Notes under the pieces: model-generated
The model's input: only the letters and a program-made list of their open reading frames with translations
Databases searched by the model: none
Told to the model about the DNA's origin: nothing
Shown here: piece after piece, positions 1 to 7,377 of the stretch
How the letters are laid out: each line of letters begins with the position of its first letter
Numbering within the stretch: position 1 is the stretch's first letter
Program-made: the position numbers and the translations under genes
Assembly: GCA_007131125.1 (NCBI GenBank)
Contig: SLRE01000217.1
Coordinates: forward strand, 1 to 17,647
From: Bacteroidales bacterium
GTDB lineage: Bacteria; Bacteroidota; Bacteroidia; Bacteroidales; UBA7960
Direction of reading: 5' to 3'
Length of the DNA stretch: 17,647 nt

Positions 1-22
1 CTTAAACCACAAACCATTACAC

Positions 23-1141
23 ATGAAGATAGGAATTTATATCAGCGAGCTTCTTTTTGAGCATGACTCGGTAATTTTACCCGGACTTGGTGAGTTCAGC
101 ACCAGGTATGTTCCTGCCAAATTTATCCCGGAAGAAAAAAAGATTGAGCCTCCTTCCAAAGTTGTTGCGTTCGATCCCGAAAAAAAGGAGGGCGAAACCC
201 CATTGATTGGCCTGATAGCTGCCAAAGAAAAGCTTGACCAGGAAAAGGTAAAAAGCTTTCTTTCCAAATTTGTGGAAGAATTTTTTGAGTCCATCAAAAG
301 TGGAAAAAAGGTAGAGCTTGAAAAAATCGGTCTCTTCAGCCAGGATCCCGATGGCAACATTGTGTTTGAACCCGATACCTCGGTTAATTACAACCAGGAT
401 GCAGCCGGGCTGACCAGTGTTAAAGAGCCGGAAAAAACTGATACGCCCAAGGCTGCCCCGGTACCCCCCGTGGAAAAACCCGCCGAACCCAAAAAGGAAG
501 AAAAAGAAGGAGTAAAGGAAGAAGCAAAAGAAGATAAACCGGTTGCAGAAAAAAAGGAGGAGAAGCCCAAAAAAGCCGTTGCCTATCATCAAACCAGAAG
601 AGAAGAAGCCATCCGCAAACCCCGCAAAGGCCAGAAAGCCGGACTGCCTCCCGCACTCAAATGGGTGGCATTTACTGCAGTGCCTTTGCTGGTGATTATC
701 ATTATACTGGCCTTAAATTTTGACTATTTCTTCGGAGACCAGGGCATTTTTCGCTCCAGGCCGGTGGCTGTGGAAGAAGTAACGGAACCGGTTGAACCGG
801 AAGTTTTGCCGGAGGAAGAAATGGAAGTGGAAAGAGATGTTACCGAAGTGGTTGAACCCGACCCTGTGGCTGTTGACCCTGCGGTCGAACCACCCAAACC
901 CGAACCTGGCAGACCTGTTTATTATATTGTGGTTGGAAGCTTCGAGAACCCCAACAAAGCGGAAGAACTGGCCCTGCAGCTCCGTAAGGACGGGGCAATG
1001 CTTGCCAGCGTTTTCATGCGCACCCCTGCGGGCTTTCACCGGGTTAGCTATGGTTATTATTACGACCTGGCTGAAGCCGAAGCCGAATTAAGAACCGTAA
1101 AAGAGGAAATTGCCCCGGAAGCATACGTGCTTCACCGGTAA
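23..1141 (+). CDS. HU-CCDC81-like / SPOR domain membrane protein
   Basis: This is probably an inner-membrane protein that binds peptidoglycan at the septum through its C-terminus. Residues 1 to about 57 and about 58-125 resemble the paired HU-like domains of bacterial CCDC81 proteins (the VILPGLGEF segment at 17-25 is characteristic). A Lys/Glu/Pro-rich linker follows (about 134-206). It ends in a basic patch next to one hydrophobic segment at about 214-232. After the membrane come an acidic Glu/Pro/Val stretch (about 246-297) and a SPOR domain (about 298-372, opening with YYIVVGSF). The predicted topology puts the HU-like part in the cytoplasm and SPOR in the periplasm. SPOR domains bind denuded glycan strands at division sites. 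The ATG at 23 is the first in frame, with only 22 bases of window before it. trmB follows after 26 bp, so the two are likely co-transcribed. The architecture is well supported. Actual DNA binding is not known. Confidence 0.85.
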   Translation: MKIGIYISELLFEHDSVILPGLGEFSTRYVPAKFIPEEKKIEPPSKVVAFDPEKKEGETPLIGLIAAKEKLDQEKVKSFLSKFVEEFFESIKSGKKVELEKIGLFSQDPDGNIVFEPDTSVNYNQDAAGLTSVKEPEKTDTPKAAPVPPVEKPAEPKKEEKEGVKEEAKEDKPVAEKKEEKPKKAVAYHQTRREEAIRKPRKGQKAGLPPALKWVAFTAVPLLVIIIILALNFDYFFGDQGIFRSRPVAVEEVTEPVEPEVLPEEEMEVERDVTEVVEPDPVAVDPAVEPPKPEPGRPVYYIVVGSFENPNKAEELALQLRKDGAMLASVFMRTPAGFHRVSYGYYYDLAEAEAELRTVKEEIAPEAYVLHR

Positions 1142-1167
1142 AAGACTCAAAACATCTCTTTTTTGTC

Positions 1168-1845
1168 GTGGCAAAGAATAAACTTAAAAGGTTCAGAGAA
1201 ATAAATTCTTTTCCAAACGTTATCCAGCCACAAGACAAATATCCTGTGTCCGATTATTTTCTGAAGGGAAACTGGTCGGCCGGTCATTTCGGAAATTCAT
1301 TTCCCATTATTCTTGAGCTTGGATGCGGAAAAGGTGAATATGCCCTTGAACTGGCCAGGACCAGCCCCGAAAAAAACTTTATCGGAATAGATATCAAAGG
1401 CGAACGTTTGTGGAAAGGTGCCAAAACAGCCCTGGAAGAAGGATTGACCAATTTGGCATTTTTGCGGATTCAGGCCGAGAGGATCAATCACTTTTTTGGC
1501 CCGGATGAAGTTTCAGGTATATGGCTGACCTTTCCCGACCCCCAACCCCGTAAGCCCCGCCGGAAAAAAAGACTTACCTCCCCTGCTTTCCTCGATAGAT
1601 ATCAAAGGATACTTGTGAAAGGCAGCCCCATCCACCTGAAAACCGACAACAAAGATTTGTTTGAATATACCCTTGAGGTGGTCAGGGAAAACAACCACAA
1701 ACTTTTGACTTACACTGACGACCTTTACAATAAAGGAACCAACATAAACGAACCGCTTGTAAAGGAAATCCAAACCTATTATGAAAAGATTTACCTCTCC
1801 CAAAACCTGCCCATTCATTACCTGAAATTTTTGTTAAACACCTAA
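1168..1845 (+). CDS. trmB: tRNA (guanine-N7-)-methyltransferase TrmB
   Basis: This enzyme uses S-adenosylmethionine to methylate N7 of G46 in the tRNA variable loop and acts in the cytoplasm. The 225-residue protein has the class I SAM-binding motif ELGCGKGEYAL (50-60), an acidic ribose-binding strand ending in GIDIKGE (73-79), and the TrmB signature TFPDPQP at 121-127 followed by a basic RKPRRKKR run that contacts tRNA in the family. The HLKTDN strand is at 157-162. Length is normal for a bacterial TrmB. The start is GTG at 1168. No in-frame ATG gives a full N-terminus, and MAKNKLKRF is a typical opening for this family in Bacteroidota. It lies 26 bp after the SPOR gene and 11 bp before the alkyltransferase-like gene, which suggests one transcript. 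Confidence 0.95.
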   Translation: MAKNKLKRFREINSFPNVIQPQDKYPVSDYFLKGNWSAGHFGNSFPIILELGCGKGEYALELARTSPEKNFIGIDIKGERLWKGAKTALEEGLTNLAFLRIQAERINHFFGPDEVSGIWLTFPDPQPRKPRRKKRLTSPAFLDRYQRILVKGSPIHLKTDNKDLFEYTLEVVRENNHKLLTYTDDLYNKGTNINEPLVKEIQTYYEKIYLSQNLPIHYLKFLLNT

Positions 1846-1856
1846 ATCTGCTGATC

Positions 1857-2186
1857 ATGGAAACTTCCTTTTTCGAAAAGGTATATTCCGTTGTTAAACA
1901 GGTACCCCCGGGACGTATCACCACCTACGGAGCCATTGCAAAATACCTGGGAACGGCCCGTTCAGCCCGCATGGTGGGATGGGCCATGAACCAGTCTCAC
2001 GCTTCCGGCGAATTCATTCCCGCCCACCGGGTTTTGAACCGCAATGGGGTACTTACCGGCAAGCATCATTTCGGCGGGCCCAATGTAATGAAGCAACTGC
2101 TGGAAAACGAAGGAATAAAAGTGGACAACGACCGGGTTACGGATTTCGACAGGCATTTCTGGGATCCATTAAAGGAATTGTCCTGA
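1857..2186 (+). CDS. Alkyltransferase-like (ATL) DNA-binding protein, Cys-less MGMT homologue
   Basis: The 109-residue protein matches only the C-terminal DNA-binding domain of O6-alkylguanine-DNA alkyltransferases. Visible family features are the winged-helix segment with PPGRITTYGAIA (17-28), the recognition-helix region around ARSARMVG (34-41), and the active-site loop IPAHRV at 54-59. The catalytic cysteine of the PCHRV motif is Ala56, so alkyl transfer by the normal suicide mechanism is not possible. Known ATL proteins carry Trp or Ala here. They bind O6-alkylguanine, flip it out and channel the lesion to nucleotide excision repair. A role as lesion sensor is therefore inferred. The ATG start at 1857 is 11 bp after trmB. 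The sequence looks intact, so this is not a decayed gene. Confidence 0.88.
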   Translation: METSFFEKVYSVVKQVPPGRITTYGAIAKYLGTARSARMVGWAMNQSHASGEFIPAHRVLNRNGVLTGKHHFGGPNVMKQLLENEGIKVDNDRVTDFDRHFWDPLKELS

Positions 2187-2209
2187 AACATTCTGCACCT
2201 TTTTTACCA

Positions 2210-2239
2210 TTGCCGCCTTTTAAAAAAGTATTATTTTTA
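2210..2239 (+). promoter_or_regulatory. Candidate Bacteroidota-type promoter for mrp
   Basis: TTG at 2210-2212 and TATTTTTA at 2232-2239 (one mismatch to TAnnTTTG) are separated by 19 bases, matching the -33/-7 spacing of Bacteroidota housekeeping promoters. It lies in the AT-rich 76-bp gap between the ATL gene and mrp, about 24 bases before the mrp ATG. It is read from sequence only, and AT-rich gaps produce such matches by chance. Confidence 0.35.
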
Positions 2240-2262
2240 CACAAACTAAATAAAAATAAAGA

Positions 2263-3351
2263 ATGCCGTCAACCGCGGAAAAAGTATTAAATGCATTGAG
2301 CCAGGTAATTGAGCCTGACCTGAAAAAGGACCTTGTGAGCCTGGGTATGATCAAAGACCTGGAGGTTGACGGAAAAAAGATAAGTTTTACCCTGCAGCTA
2401 ACCACCCCCGCATGCCCCCTGAAAGAAAGCATGAAAAACGCATGCATAAAGGCTGTTCACGAACTGGTGGATCCGGAAGCAAAAGTTGAGGTTGACATTA
2501 CTTCCAAAACCAGCAGCAAAAGAAATGAAGATGCGTCCTTTTTAAAAGGAGTTAAAAACATAATTGCCGTGGCCAGCGGAAAAGGCGGAGTGGGAAAGTC
2601 AACCATATCGGCCAATATTGCGGTTTCCCTTGCAGCACAAGGAGCACGCACTGCACTTGTTGATGCTGATCTTTACGGACCTTCCATTCCCATGATGTTT
2701 CAAACCATGGATACCGAACTTTCGGTGGTGGAATCCAATGGTAAAAATATGGTGCTGCCTGTTGAAAAGTTCGGCGTATCCCTGCTTTCCATAGGTTTTT
2801 TTGTTGACCCGGCAAAAGCCCTGATCTGGAGAGGACCCATGGCTACTTCCGCCCTAAAACAATTGTTTTCTGACACAAAATGGGGAGAGCTGGATTATAT
2901 GATCATTGACCTGCCCCCCGGAACCGGAGACATCCATTTATCCCTGGTGCAAACCATTCCCATTACCGGCGCGATTATTGTAACCACACCCCAGCAGGTG
3001 GCACTGGCCGATGCCCGAAAAGCGGTGAGTATGTTTACCAACGAAAAAATAAATGTTCCGGTGCTGGGCATGGTGGAAAACATGGCATGGTTTACCCCCG
3101 CAGAACTGCCTGGCAACAGGTATTATATTTTCGGGAAAGATGGAGGCGTTAACCTGGCCAAAGAACTTGACATCCCCCTGCTCGGGCAAATTCCCCTGAT
3201 ACAGGGAGTGCGTGAAGCCGGAGATACCGGCAAACCCGCAGTACTTACGCCAAATCATCCGGCCAACCCGTTTTTTGAACAACTTACTGCCAATCTGGTT
3301 AGACAGGTAGCCATGAAGAATGAAAAATCCAAACAAACCCTAACAGGTTAA
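2263..3351 (+). CDS. mrp: Mrp/ApbC (NBP35-type) iron-sulfur cluster carrier ATPase
   Basis: This is a cytoplasmic P-loop ATPase that carries Fe-S clusters to target apoproteins. The N-terminal MIP18/DUF59 domain (about 1-80) contains the conserved TTPACPLK segment with Cys51. A linker leads to the MinD/Mrp ATPase domain with the deviant Walker A GKGGVGKST at 106-114 and the DADLYGPS switch region a little later. The Walker B-like strand IIDLPPGTGD is also clear. At 362 residues the length is typical. The C-terminal CxxC that ligates the bridging cluster in E. coli Mrp/ApbC and in eukaryotic Nbp35 is missing: the segment after VENMAWF reads TPAELPGNRYYIFGKDGG. The ATG at 2263 is preceded by an AT-rich gap with a candidate promoter. 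The Nfu-type gene 44 bp downstream supports a shared role in Fe-S delivery. Confidence 0.93.
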   Translation: MPSTAEKVLNALSQVIEPDLKKDLVSLGMIKDLEVDGKKISFTLQLTTPACPLKESMKNACIKAVHELVDPEAKVEVDITSKTSSKRNEDASFLKGVKNIIAVASGKGGVGKSTISANIAVSLAAQGARTALVDADLYGPSIPMMFQTMDTELSVVESNGKNMVLPVEKFGVSLLSIGFFVDPAKALIWRGPMATSALKQLFSDTKWGELDYMIIDLPPGTGDIHLSLVQTIPITGAIIVTTPQQVALADARKAVSMFTNEKINVPVLGMVENMAWFTPAELPGNRYYIFGKDGGVNLAKELDIPLLGQIPLIQGVREAGDTGKPAVLTPNHPANPFFEQLTANLVRQVAMKNEKSKQTLTG

Positions 3352-3395
3352 ATCATCCGATATTTCTGAATTTATAAATATTAAACCAAAGAAAA

Positions 3396-3653
3396 ATGAA
3401 CGATCCCAAAAGAATAGAACTGAAAAAAAAGGTGGAGAATGTGATTGACCAGATCCGCCCGTATCTTGAGGCCGATGGAGGCAATATCCGGTTGGTGGAA
3501 ATCACCGACGATAATGTGGTTGTGGTGGAATTGCTGGGTGCATGCGGTTCATGCCCCATGAGTACCATGACCCTGAAATCAGGCGTGGAACAAGCCATGA
3601 AAAAAGCCATCCCTGAAATTCAGTCAGTTGAGGCTTTAAATATCACAGTATAA
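3396..3653 (+). CDS. NifU C-terminal-domain (Nfu) Fe-S scaffold protein
   Basis: The 85-residue protein consists of one Nfu domain, the C-terminal module of NifU and NfuA. It shows the family opening RPYLEADGGNIRLVE (21-35) and the cluster-binding motif Cys50-Gly-Ser-Cys53, followed by the usual PMSTMTLKSGVE segment. Such proteins bind a 4Fe-4S cluster between two monomers and hand it to apoproteins. There is no A-type domain and no IscU domain, so it is a minimal single-domain Nfu. The ATG start at 3396 has no Shine-Dalgarno sequence, as usual in this phylum. It follows mrp by 44 bp on the same strand and is probably co-transcribed. It could supply the cysteine ligands its neighbour Mrp lacks, but that is inference. 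Confidence 0.93.
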   Translation: MNDPKRIELKKKVENVIDQIRPYLEADGGNIRLVEITDDNVVVVELLGACGSCPMSTMTLKSGVEQAMKKAIPEIQSVEALNITV

Positions 3654-3664
3654 GCAATTCAAAC

Positions 3665-3716
3665 AGCAGAGGCTGCTTTCTGGTAATTTTCCTGCCGGTT
3701 GAGCGGCCTTTTTATT
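3665..3716 (+). terminator. Candidate terminator between convergent nfu and nadE
   Basis: The 58-bp gap holds two small hairpins. The stem AGCAG/CTGCT has a 3-base loop (3665-3677). The stem GCCG/CGGC (3694-3697 with 3704-3707, loop GTTGAG) is followed directly by CTTTTTATT, which fits an intrinsic terminator for the plus-strand mrp-nfu transcript. The stems are short. The T-run overlaps the nadE stop codon. Confidence 0.4.
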
Positions 3717-5367
3717 GCCAGGAAGAAGGATATCTGGCCACAAGTGGCAGCTTACGACCTGCACCAAAACCTTTCTGCGATACCCTCAATACAGGTGGTG
3801 ACTGATGCCTTTTGAATTCGCTGTTGTCGACCAGCCTGATTACCCTCTCAACCAGTGCTGACTCATTGCCATTGTCCACAATTTGCTGCGGACTCATTTT
3901 TTTCTCAATATACTGAAAAAGGATGGGATCCAGAATATGGTATTCAGGAAGTGCATCGGCATCTTTCTGATCGGCTTTCAGTTCCGCAGAAGGAGGTTTA
4001 TTCAAAGTGTTTAAAGGGATGATCTCCTTTTCGCGGTTGATATATTTGGCCAGACTAAATACTTCTGTCTTATAAAGATCGCCGATCACCGAAAGTCCAC
4101 CGCACATATCTCCGTATAGGGTGCCATAACCCACGGCTGCTTCACTTTTATTGGAAGTATTCAAAAGCATATGCCCGAACTTGTTGCTCAATCCCATCAG
4201 CATTATTGCACGGGCCCGGGCCTGAAGGTTTTCTTCTGCAATATCGGGAGGCAGATCCTTAAAATGTGGTTTTAAGCTGTTTTGCAGAGAATTTACCACC
4301 TCATTGATGGAGAGGATATCATATTTAACTTCCAGGTTTTTGGCCAGCTGTTCGGCATCTTTTACCGAATGATCCGAACTGAAGGGACCGGGAAGCAAAA
4401 CGGCCCATAGATTTTCCTTCCCCAGGGCTGCTGCGGCAATCACAAGGGTAAGTGCAGAGTCCAGCCCCCCGGATAACCCAAGAATGGCTTTCTTTATTCC
4501 CGATTTCCTGAAATAGTCACGCAAACCCATAACCAGGGCATCGTAAAGCAGGGCATTTTTCTCATCTTCACCTTTCAATGGTGAAACCGGAATCCCCGGT
4601 TCCCTCTCCACCTCCTGAAGTTCGAAAATATGCAGCCCCTCTTTGAAATAACCGAGAGAATCAACCATTTTCCCTTTGGAATTTATTACACAGGAACCCC
4701 CATCGAAGATCAGGTCGGTTTGTCCCCCAAGCTGGTTTACATAAAACAGGGGCAATTGGTATTTCCGGGAATTTTCGGATAAAACCTCCATGCGCTCTTC
4801 CACCCGGCTCCAGGCAAAAGGAGATGCCGCAATATTGATCATCAGATCAGGCTCTTCCTTTATAAGCAGATCCATGGGGCTGGAAGGGTACAAAGCAAAA
4901 TTATCCAGGTTCCAGATATCCTCACAAACGGTCAGTGCAATTTTTTTCCCTTTGTATGCCACAGTTTGAAACTTTGTGGCGGGTTCGAAATAACGGTATT
5001 CCTCAAAAACATCATAAGTTGGGAGCAGTGCCTTGTTGCAGACCTGACTTACTTTGCCATCCTGAAGAAAAAATGCAGAATTGAAAAGCTTTTTGCCTTT
5101 TTCCCCCTTGTTTAATGAAGGACTGCCCACAACGGCCGCAATTCCCTGGCAATGCCCGGCAATCGTTACCACACCTTCCAGGCATTTCTGGATAAACTCA
5201 TCCATTTCAAGCAGGTCTTTGGGGGGGTAACCACAAACCGACAACTCGGAAAAAACAACCAGGTCGGCTCCCTGCGCACGGGCAGCTTCAATGGATGAAA
5301 TCATCCTGGAAACATTGTGCTCAAAATGGCCGACATGTGTATTAAATTGTGAAAGGGCAATTTTCAT
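3712..5367 (-). CDS. nadE: Glutamine-dependent NAD+ synthetase
   Basis: This enzyme makes NAD+ from nicotinic acid adenine dinucleotide and ATP, using ammonia released from glutamine, as the last step of NAD synthesis in the cytoplasm. The N-terminal nitrilase-type glutaminase domain (about 1-255) carries the full Glu-Lys-Cys triad: Glu41 in FSELSVCGYPP, Lys112 in NKALLPTYD and Cys148 in LTVCEDIWN. The C-terminal synthetase domain (about 270-551) carries the ATP-pyrophosphatase loop LSGGLDSAL (298-306). It also has the TSNKSEAAVGYGTLYGDMCG region typical of NadE. At 551 residues it is in the normal range of the two-domain form. The ATG at 5367 gives MKIALSQFN, a standard opening. It is alone on the minus strand, convergent with nfu, and has a long 5' leader containing a palindrome. 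Confidence 0.96.
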   Translation of the reverse strand: MKIALSQFNTHVGHFEHNVSRMISSIEAARAQGADLVVFSELSVCGYPPKDLLEMDEFIQKCLEGVVTIAGHCQGIAAVVGSPSLNKGEKGKKLFNSAFFLQDGKVSQVCNKALLPTYDVFEEYRYFEPATKFQTVAYKGKKIALTVCEDIWNLDNFALYPSSPMDLLIKEEPDLMINIAASPFAWSRVEERMEVLSENSRKYQLPLFYVNQLGGQTDLIFDGGSCVINSKGKMVDSLGYFKEGLHIFELQEVEREPGIPVSPLKGEDEKNALLYDALVMGLRDYFRKSGIKKAILGLSGGLDSALTLVIAAAALGKENLWAVLLPGPFSSDHSVKDAEQLAKNLEVKYDILSINEVVNSLQNSLKPHFKDLPPDIAEENLQARARAIMLMGLSNKFGHMLLNTSNKSEAAVGYGTLYGDMCGGLSVIGDLYKTEVFSLAKYINREKEIIPLNTLNKPPSAELKADQKDADALPEYHILDPILFQYIEKKMSPQQIVDNGNESALVERVIRLVDNSEFKRHQSPPVLRVSQKGFGAGRKLPLVARYPSSWQ

Positions 5368-5386
5368 GGGTTAATAATTTGATTAA

Positions 5387-5404
5387 GTCAGGCACATGCC
5401 TGTC
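5387..5404. promoter_or_regulatory. Palindrome upstream of nadE, possible operator
   Basis: CAGGCACATGCCTG (5389-5402) is a perfect inverted repeat of 6-bp arms around a 2-base centre. It extends to 18 bp with one mismatch and lies about 20 bases before the nadE start codon. It could be a repressor site or a leader hairpin. No regulator is encoded nearby, and I do not recognise the motif. The rest of the 207-bp gap up to 5574 holds AT-rich sequence and the terminator of the next gene. Confidence 0.3.
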
Positions 5405-5515
5405 CCGCCATTGTGGGGAACACCGCAATTAACTTTTTTCTTTTAAATTAGGTTCTGTTTTTTTTAAATAAACATCCTTGTGTGAGTATAAAGTTAATCA
5501 TGGATGTTTCATTTC

Positions 5516-5562
5516 AGAAAAAAATATGCCTTTTCGCCCCTGGATTCAGAGGAGAAAAGGCA
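5516..5562 (-). terminator. Intrinsic terminator of the outer-membrane barrel gene
   Basis: TGCCTTTTC (5527-5535) pairs with GAAAAGGC plus flanking A (5554-5562). Inside this the CCCCT/AGAGG segments extend the stem with one mismatch. Read on the minus strand, the hairpin is followed by TAT and then a run of seven T (5524 down to 5518). It begins 13 bases after the stop codon of the minus-strand barrel gene, the right position for its terminator. Confidence 0.8.
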
Positions 5563-5574
5563 ATGGAAATAAAT

Positions 5575-6228
5575 TTAAAACATCACCCCGAGGGTAACCT
5601 GAAGGTAATTGGCAACCGCACTTTTTTTACGGTCAGAAACCTCATTGCGTCCCTGCAGAACATTGGTAAAGCCGTTGTTAAAGGTCAGCCCGGCCAATAG
5701 GGCGGTATTGCCCCCTAAAGAATATTCAATTCCGGCACCAATTATAAGGGAAGCCCTCATCAGGGGAGTATCACCCTTAATATCAACATCTTCCTCGGTA
5801 ACATTGGCCAGCCGGTCATCGGCGGTGGCCCTTAAATTGGCACCAGCACCAAATCCAAACTTCCCGTAATAAGTTATATACCCAATCTCCTGGGTCCGCA
5901 TTTTAACGGCGAGAGGCAATTCAACATATTGAAGTCTATAAGTTCTTTCCTTACGGCCTTCCTCGACAGGATAACTGAGTTTCCCGCCGGTATAGGTAAT
6001 GTTGAGCCCGGTAGACAAAGAATAATTGCCACCAAGATGAAAATCGGCAATTGCACCGTAGGAAAAGCCCAGACGAAGACCTTCGGACTCATAGTCGCGG
6101 GTTTCGGGGCGCATCCATGAAATATTGGGAGAAGCCTTCAGACCAAACCGAAAAGGCGGAGAATCCGTGGCAAAAACCGTTGGCAATACAACGATGAACA
6201 TTAAAAAGGTTAACGCAATTTTTTTCAT
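5575..6228 (-). CDS. PorT-like outer-membrane beta-barrel protein, function unknown
   Basis: This is a secreted outer-membrane protein of about 217 residues. MKKIALTFLMFIVVLPTVFA at 1-20 is a clear signal peptide with a likely cut after VFA. The rest alternates hydrophobic and polar residues with many aromatic and Gly positions (FRFGLKASPNISW, YSLSTGLNITYTGG, YYGKFGFGAGANL, LQVTLGVMF), as in the 8- to 10-strand OmpA/PorT-like barrels common in Bacteroidota. It ends in Phe, the usual signal for the BAM machinery. I chose the ATG at 6228 because the in-frame ATG at 6258 would add ten polar residues before the signal peptide. It is divergent from gldB across 113 bp, in which I see no convincing promoter match. 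A specific role cannot be given. Confidence 0.82.
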   Translation of the reverse strand: MKKIALTFLMFIVVLPTVFATDSPPFRFGLKASPNISWMRPETRDYESEGLRLGFSYGAIADFHLGGNYSLSTGLNITYTGGKLSYPVEEGRKERTYRLQYVELPLAVKMRTQEIGYITYYGKFGFGAGANLRATADDRLANVTEEDVDIKGDTPLMRASLIIGAGIEYSLGGNTALLAGLTFNNGFTNVLQGRNEVSDRKKSAVANYLQVTLGVMF

Positions 6229-6341
6229 ATTTTTGACATTAAATTTTAAGGGATACAATATTAACCATTATTTTTCATTTTAGCATTAACGCCAATCTTC
6301 CGATTTTGGTGTTCAAAGAAAAAACATATTAATTAAAAGCC

Positions 6342-7364
6342 ATGAAGTTTTCCTTTCCAAGAGTATGGTTGTTAGTTTTAACCCCATTTCTCCTGTTTTG
6401 TTTTTTATCCTTCACACAATGCAGCCGCAAACCACACTATCAGGCAGATATTTCGGATGTTGAGATCGACCCCATCCAAATCAGCCGCTACGAAGAGGTG
6501 CTTTTTAATATCAACCCTTTCCGGCTCAGGGAGGAGATAGATCCTTATATTGAAGAATTTTATTTTTTCCTGGGAGAAGAAATAGAAACACCTTTGGGTC
6601 AGCAGCAACTTTACGATTACATTACTGACCCCATGCTGGTTGAACTTTATCTTGATGCAAAAGAAGTATGGCCTGATTTAAGCTTACTGGAAAGTTCATT
6701 AACACAGGCCTTCAGATACTACCATTACCATTTCCCTGAAGCTGAAATTCCAAGAATATATACCTACATATCGGGGCTGGACTATAAAATGCCCATTAAA
6801 TATGCAGGAAACCATCTTATTATCGGGCTTGACATGTACCTTGGCAGCGATTATGAAAATTACGGGAGAGTGGGAATACCCAGATACCAAACCAGGCGGA
6901 TGACACCGGATTTTGTGGTGGCGGATGTGATGAAAATGATGGCGGAAGAATACCTGCAGCAGGCTGAAGAAGGCCCTGAAACCCTTTTGGACTTTATGAT
7001 TTATGAAGGCAGGGTATTGTATTTTCTGGATTGCATGTTGCCCGAATATCCCGACACCCTTAAAATGGCCTATACCGACCTGCAAAACCGCTGGATGCAA
7101 AATAACCAGGGAATGGTATGGTCATATTTTCTTGACAATGACCTGATCTACGATACCGACCGCCAAATGATCAATAAGTTTATCGGTGATGCCCCCTTTA
7201 CGGCCCCATTTTCAAGGAACTCCCCGCCTAAAACTGCAGCCTGGCTCGGATGGCAAATCGTAAGGGAATACATGCGCCGCAATAACGATGTGACTTTAGA
7301 AGAACTGATGGCAGAAACCGACTCCAGAAAAGTCCTGAATCAATCCCGCTTCCGGCCCAGGTAA
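6342..7364 (+). CDS. gldB: GldB-type gliding-motility-associated lipoprotein
   Basis: The 340-residue protein begins with a hydrophobic signal (about 8-26) followed by Cys27 in FTQCSRK, a loose lipobox of the Bacteroidota kind, so it is predicted to be a lipoprotein. Family-like segments are the early DVEIDPIQISRYEEVLF (39-55), IGLDMYLGSDY (161-171) and the RYQTRRMTPDFVVADVMK stretch (181-198). GldB is needed for gliding in Flavobacterium johnsoniae, but homologues occur widely in Bacteroidota that do not glide, including Bacteroidales. No other gld, spr or por gene is visible here, so the gene by itself does not show motility. No zinc-protease HExxH is present. The ATG at 6342 places the signal correctly. 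It runs convergent to engB with a 13-bp gap. Confidence 0.8.
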   Translation: MKFSFPRVWLLVLTPFLLFCFLSFTQCSRKPHYQADISDVEIDPIQISRYEEVLFNINPFRLREEIDPYIEEFYFFLGEEIETPLGQQQLYDYITDPMLVELYLDAKEVWPDLSLLESSLTQAFRYYHYHFPEAEIPRIYTYISGLDYKMPIKYAGNHLIIGLDMYLGSDYENYGRVGIPRYQTRRMTPDFVVADVMKMMAEEYLQQAEEGPETLLDFMIYEGRVLYFLDCMLPEYPDTLKMAYTDLQNRWMQNNQGMVWSYFLDNDLIYDTDRQMINKFIGDAPFTAPFSRNSPPKTAAWLGWQIVREYMRRNNDVTLEELMAETDSRKVLNQSRFRPR

Positions 7365-7377
7365 TTATATAAGGCTG

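Noticed and set aside
77..592. Minus-strand open frame of 171 codons antisense to the SPOR gene
   Set aside because: Its Phe/Leu-rich peptide is the complement of the Lys/Glu-rich linker (AAA and GAA codons read as TTT and TTC), which mimics a membrane protein.
5482..5700. Plus-strand 72-codon frame across the terminator and the end of the barrel gene
   Set aside because: It runs through the intrinsic terminator hairpin and antisense to the barrel gene. The peptide has no recognisable features.
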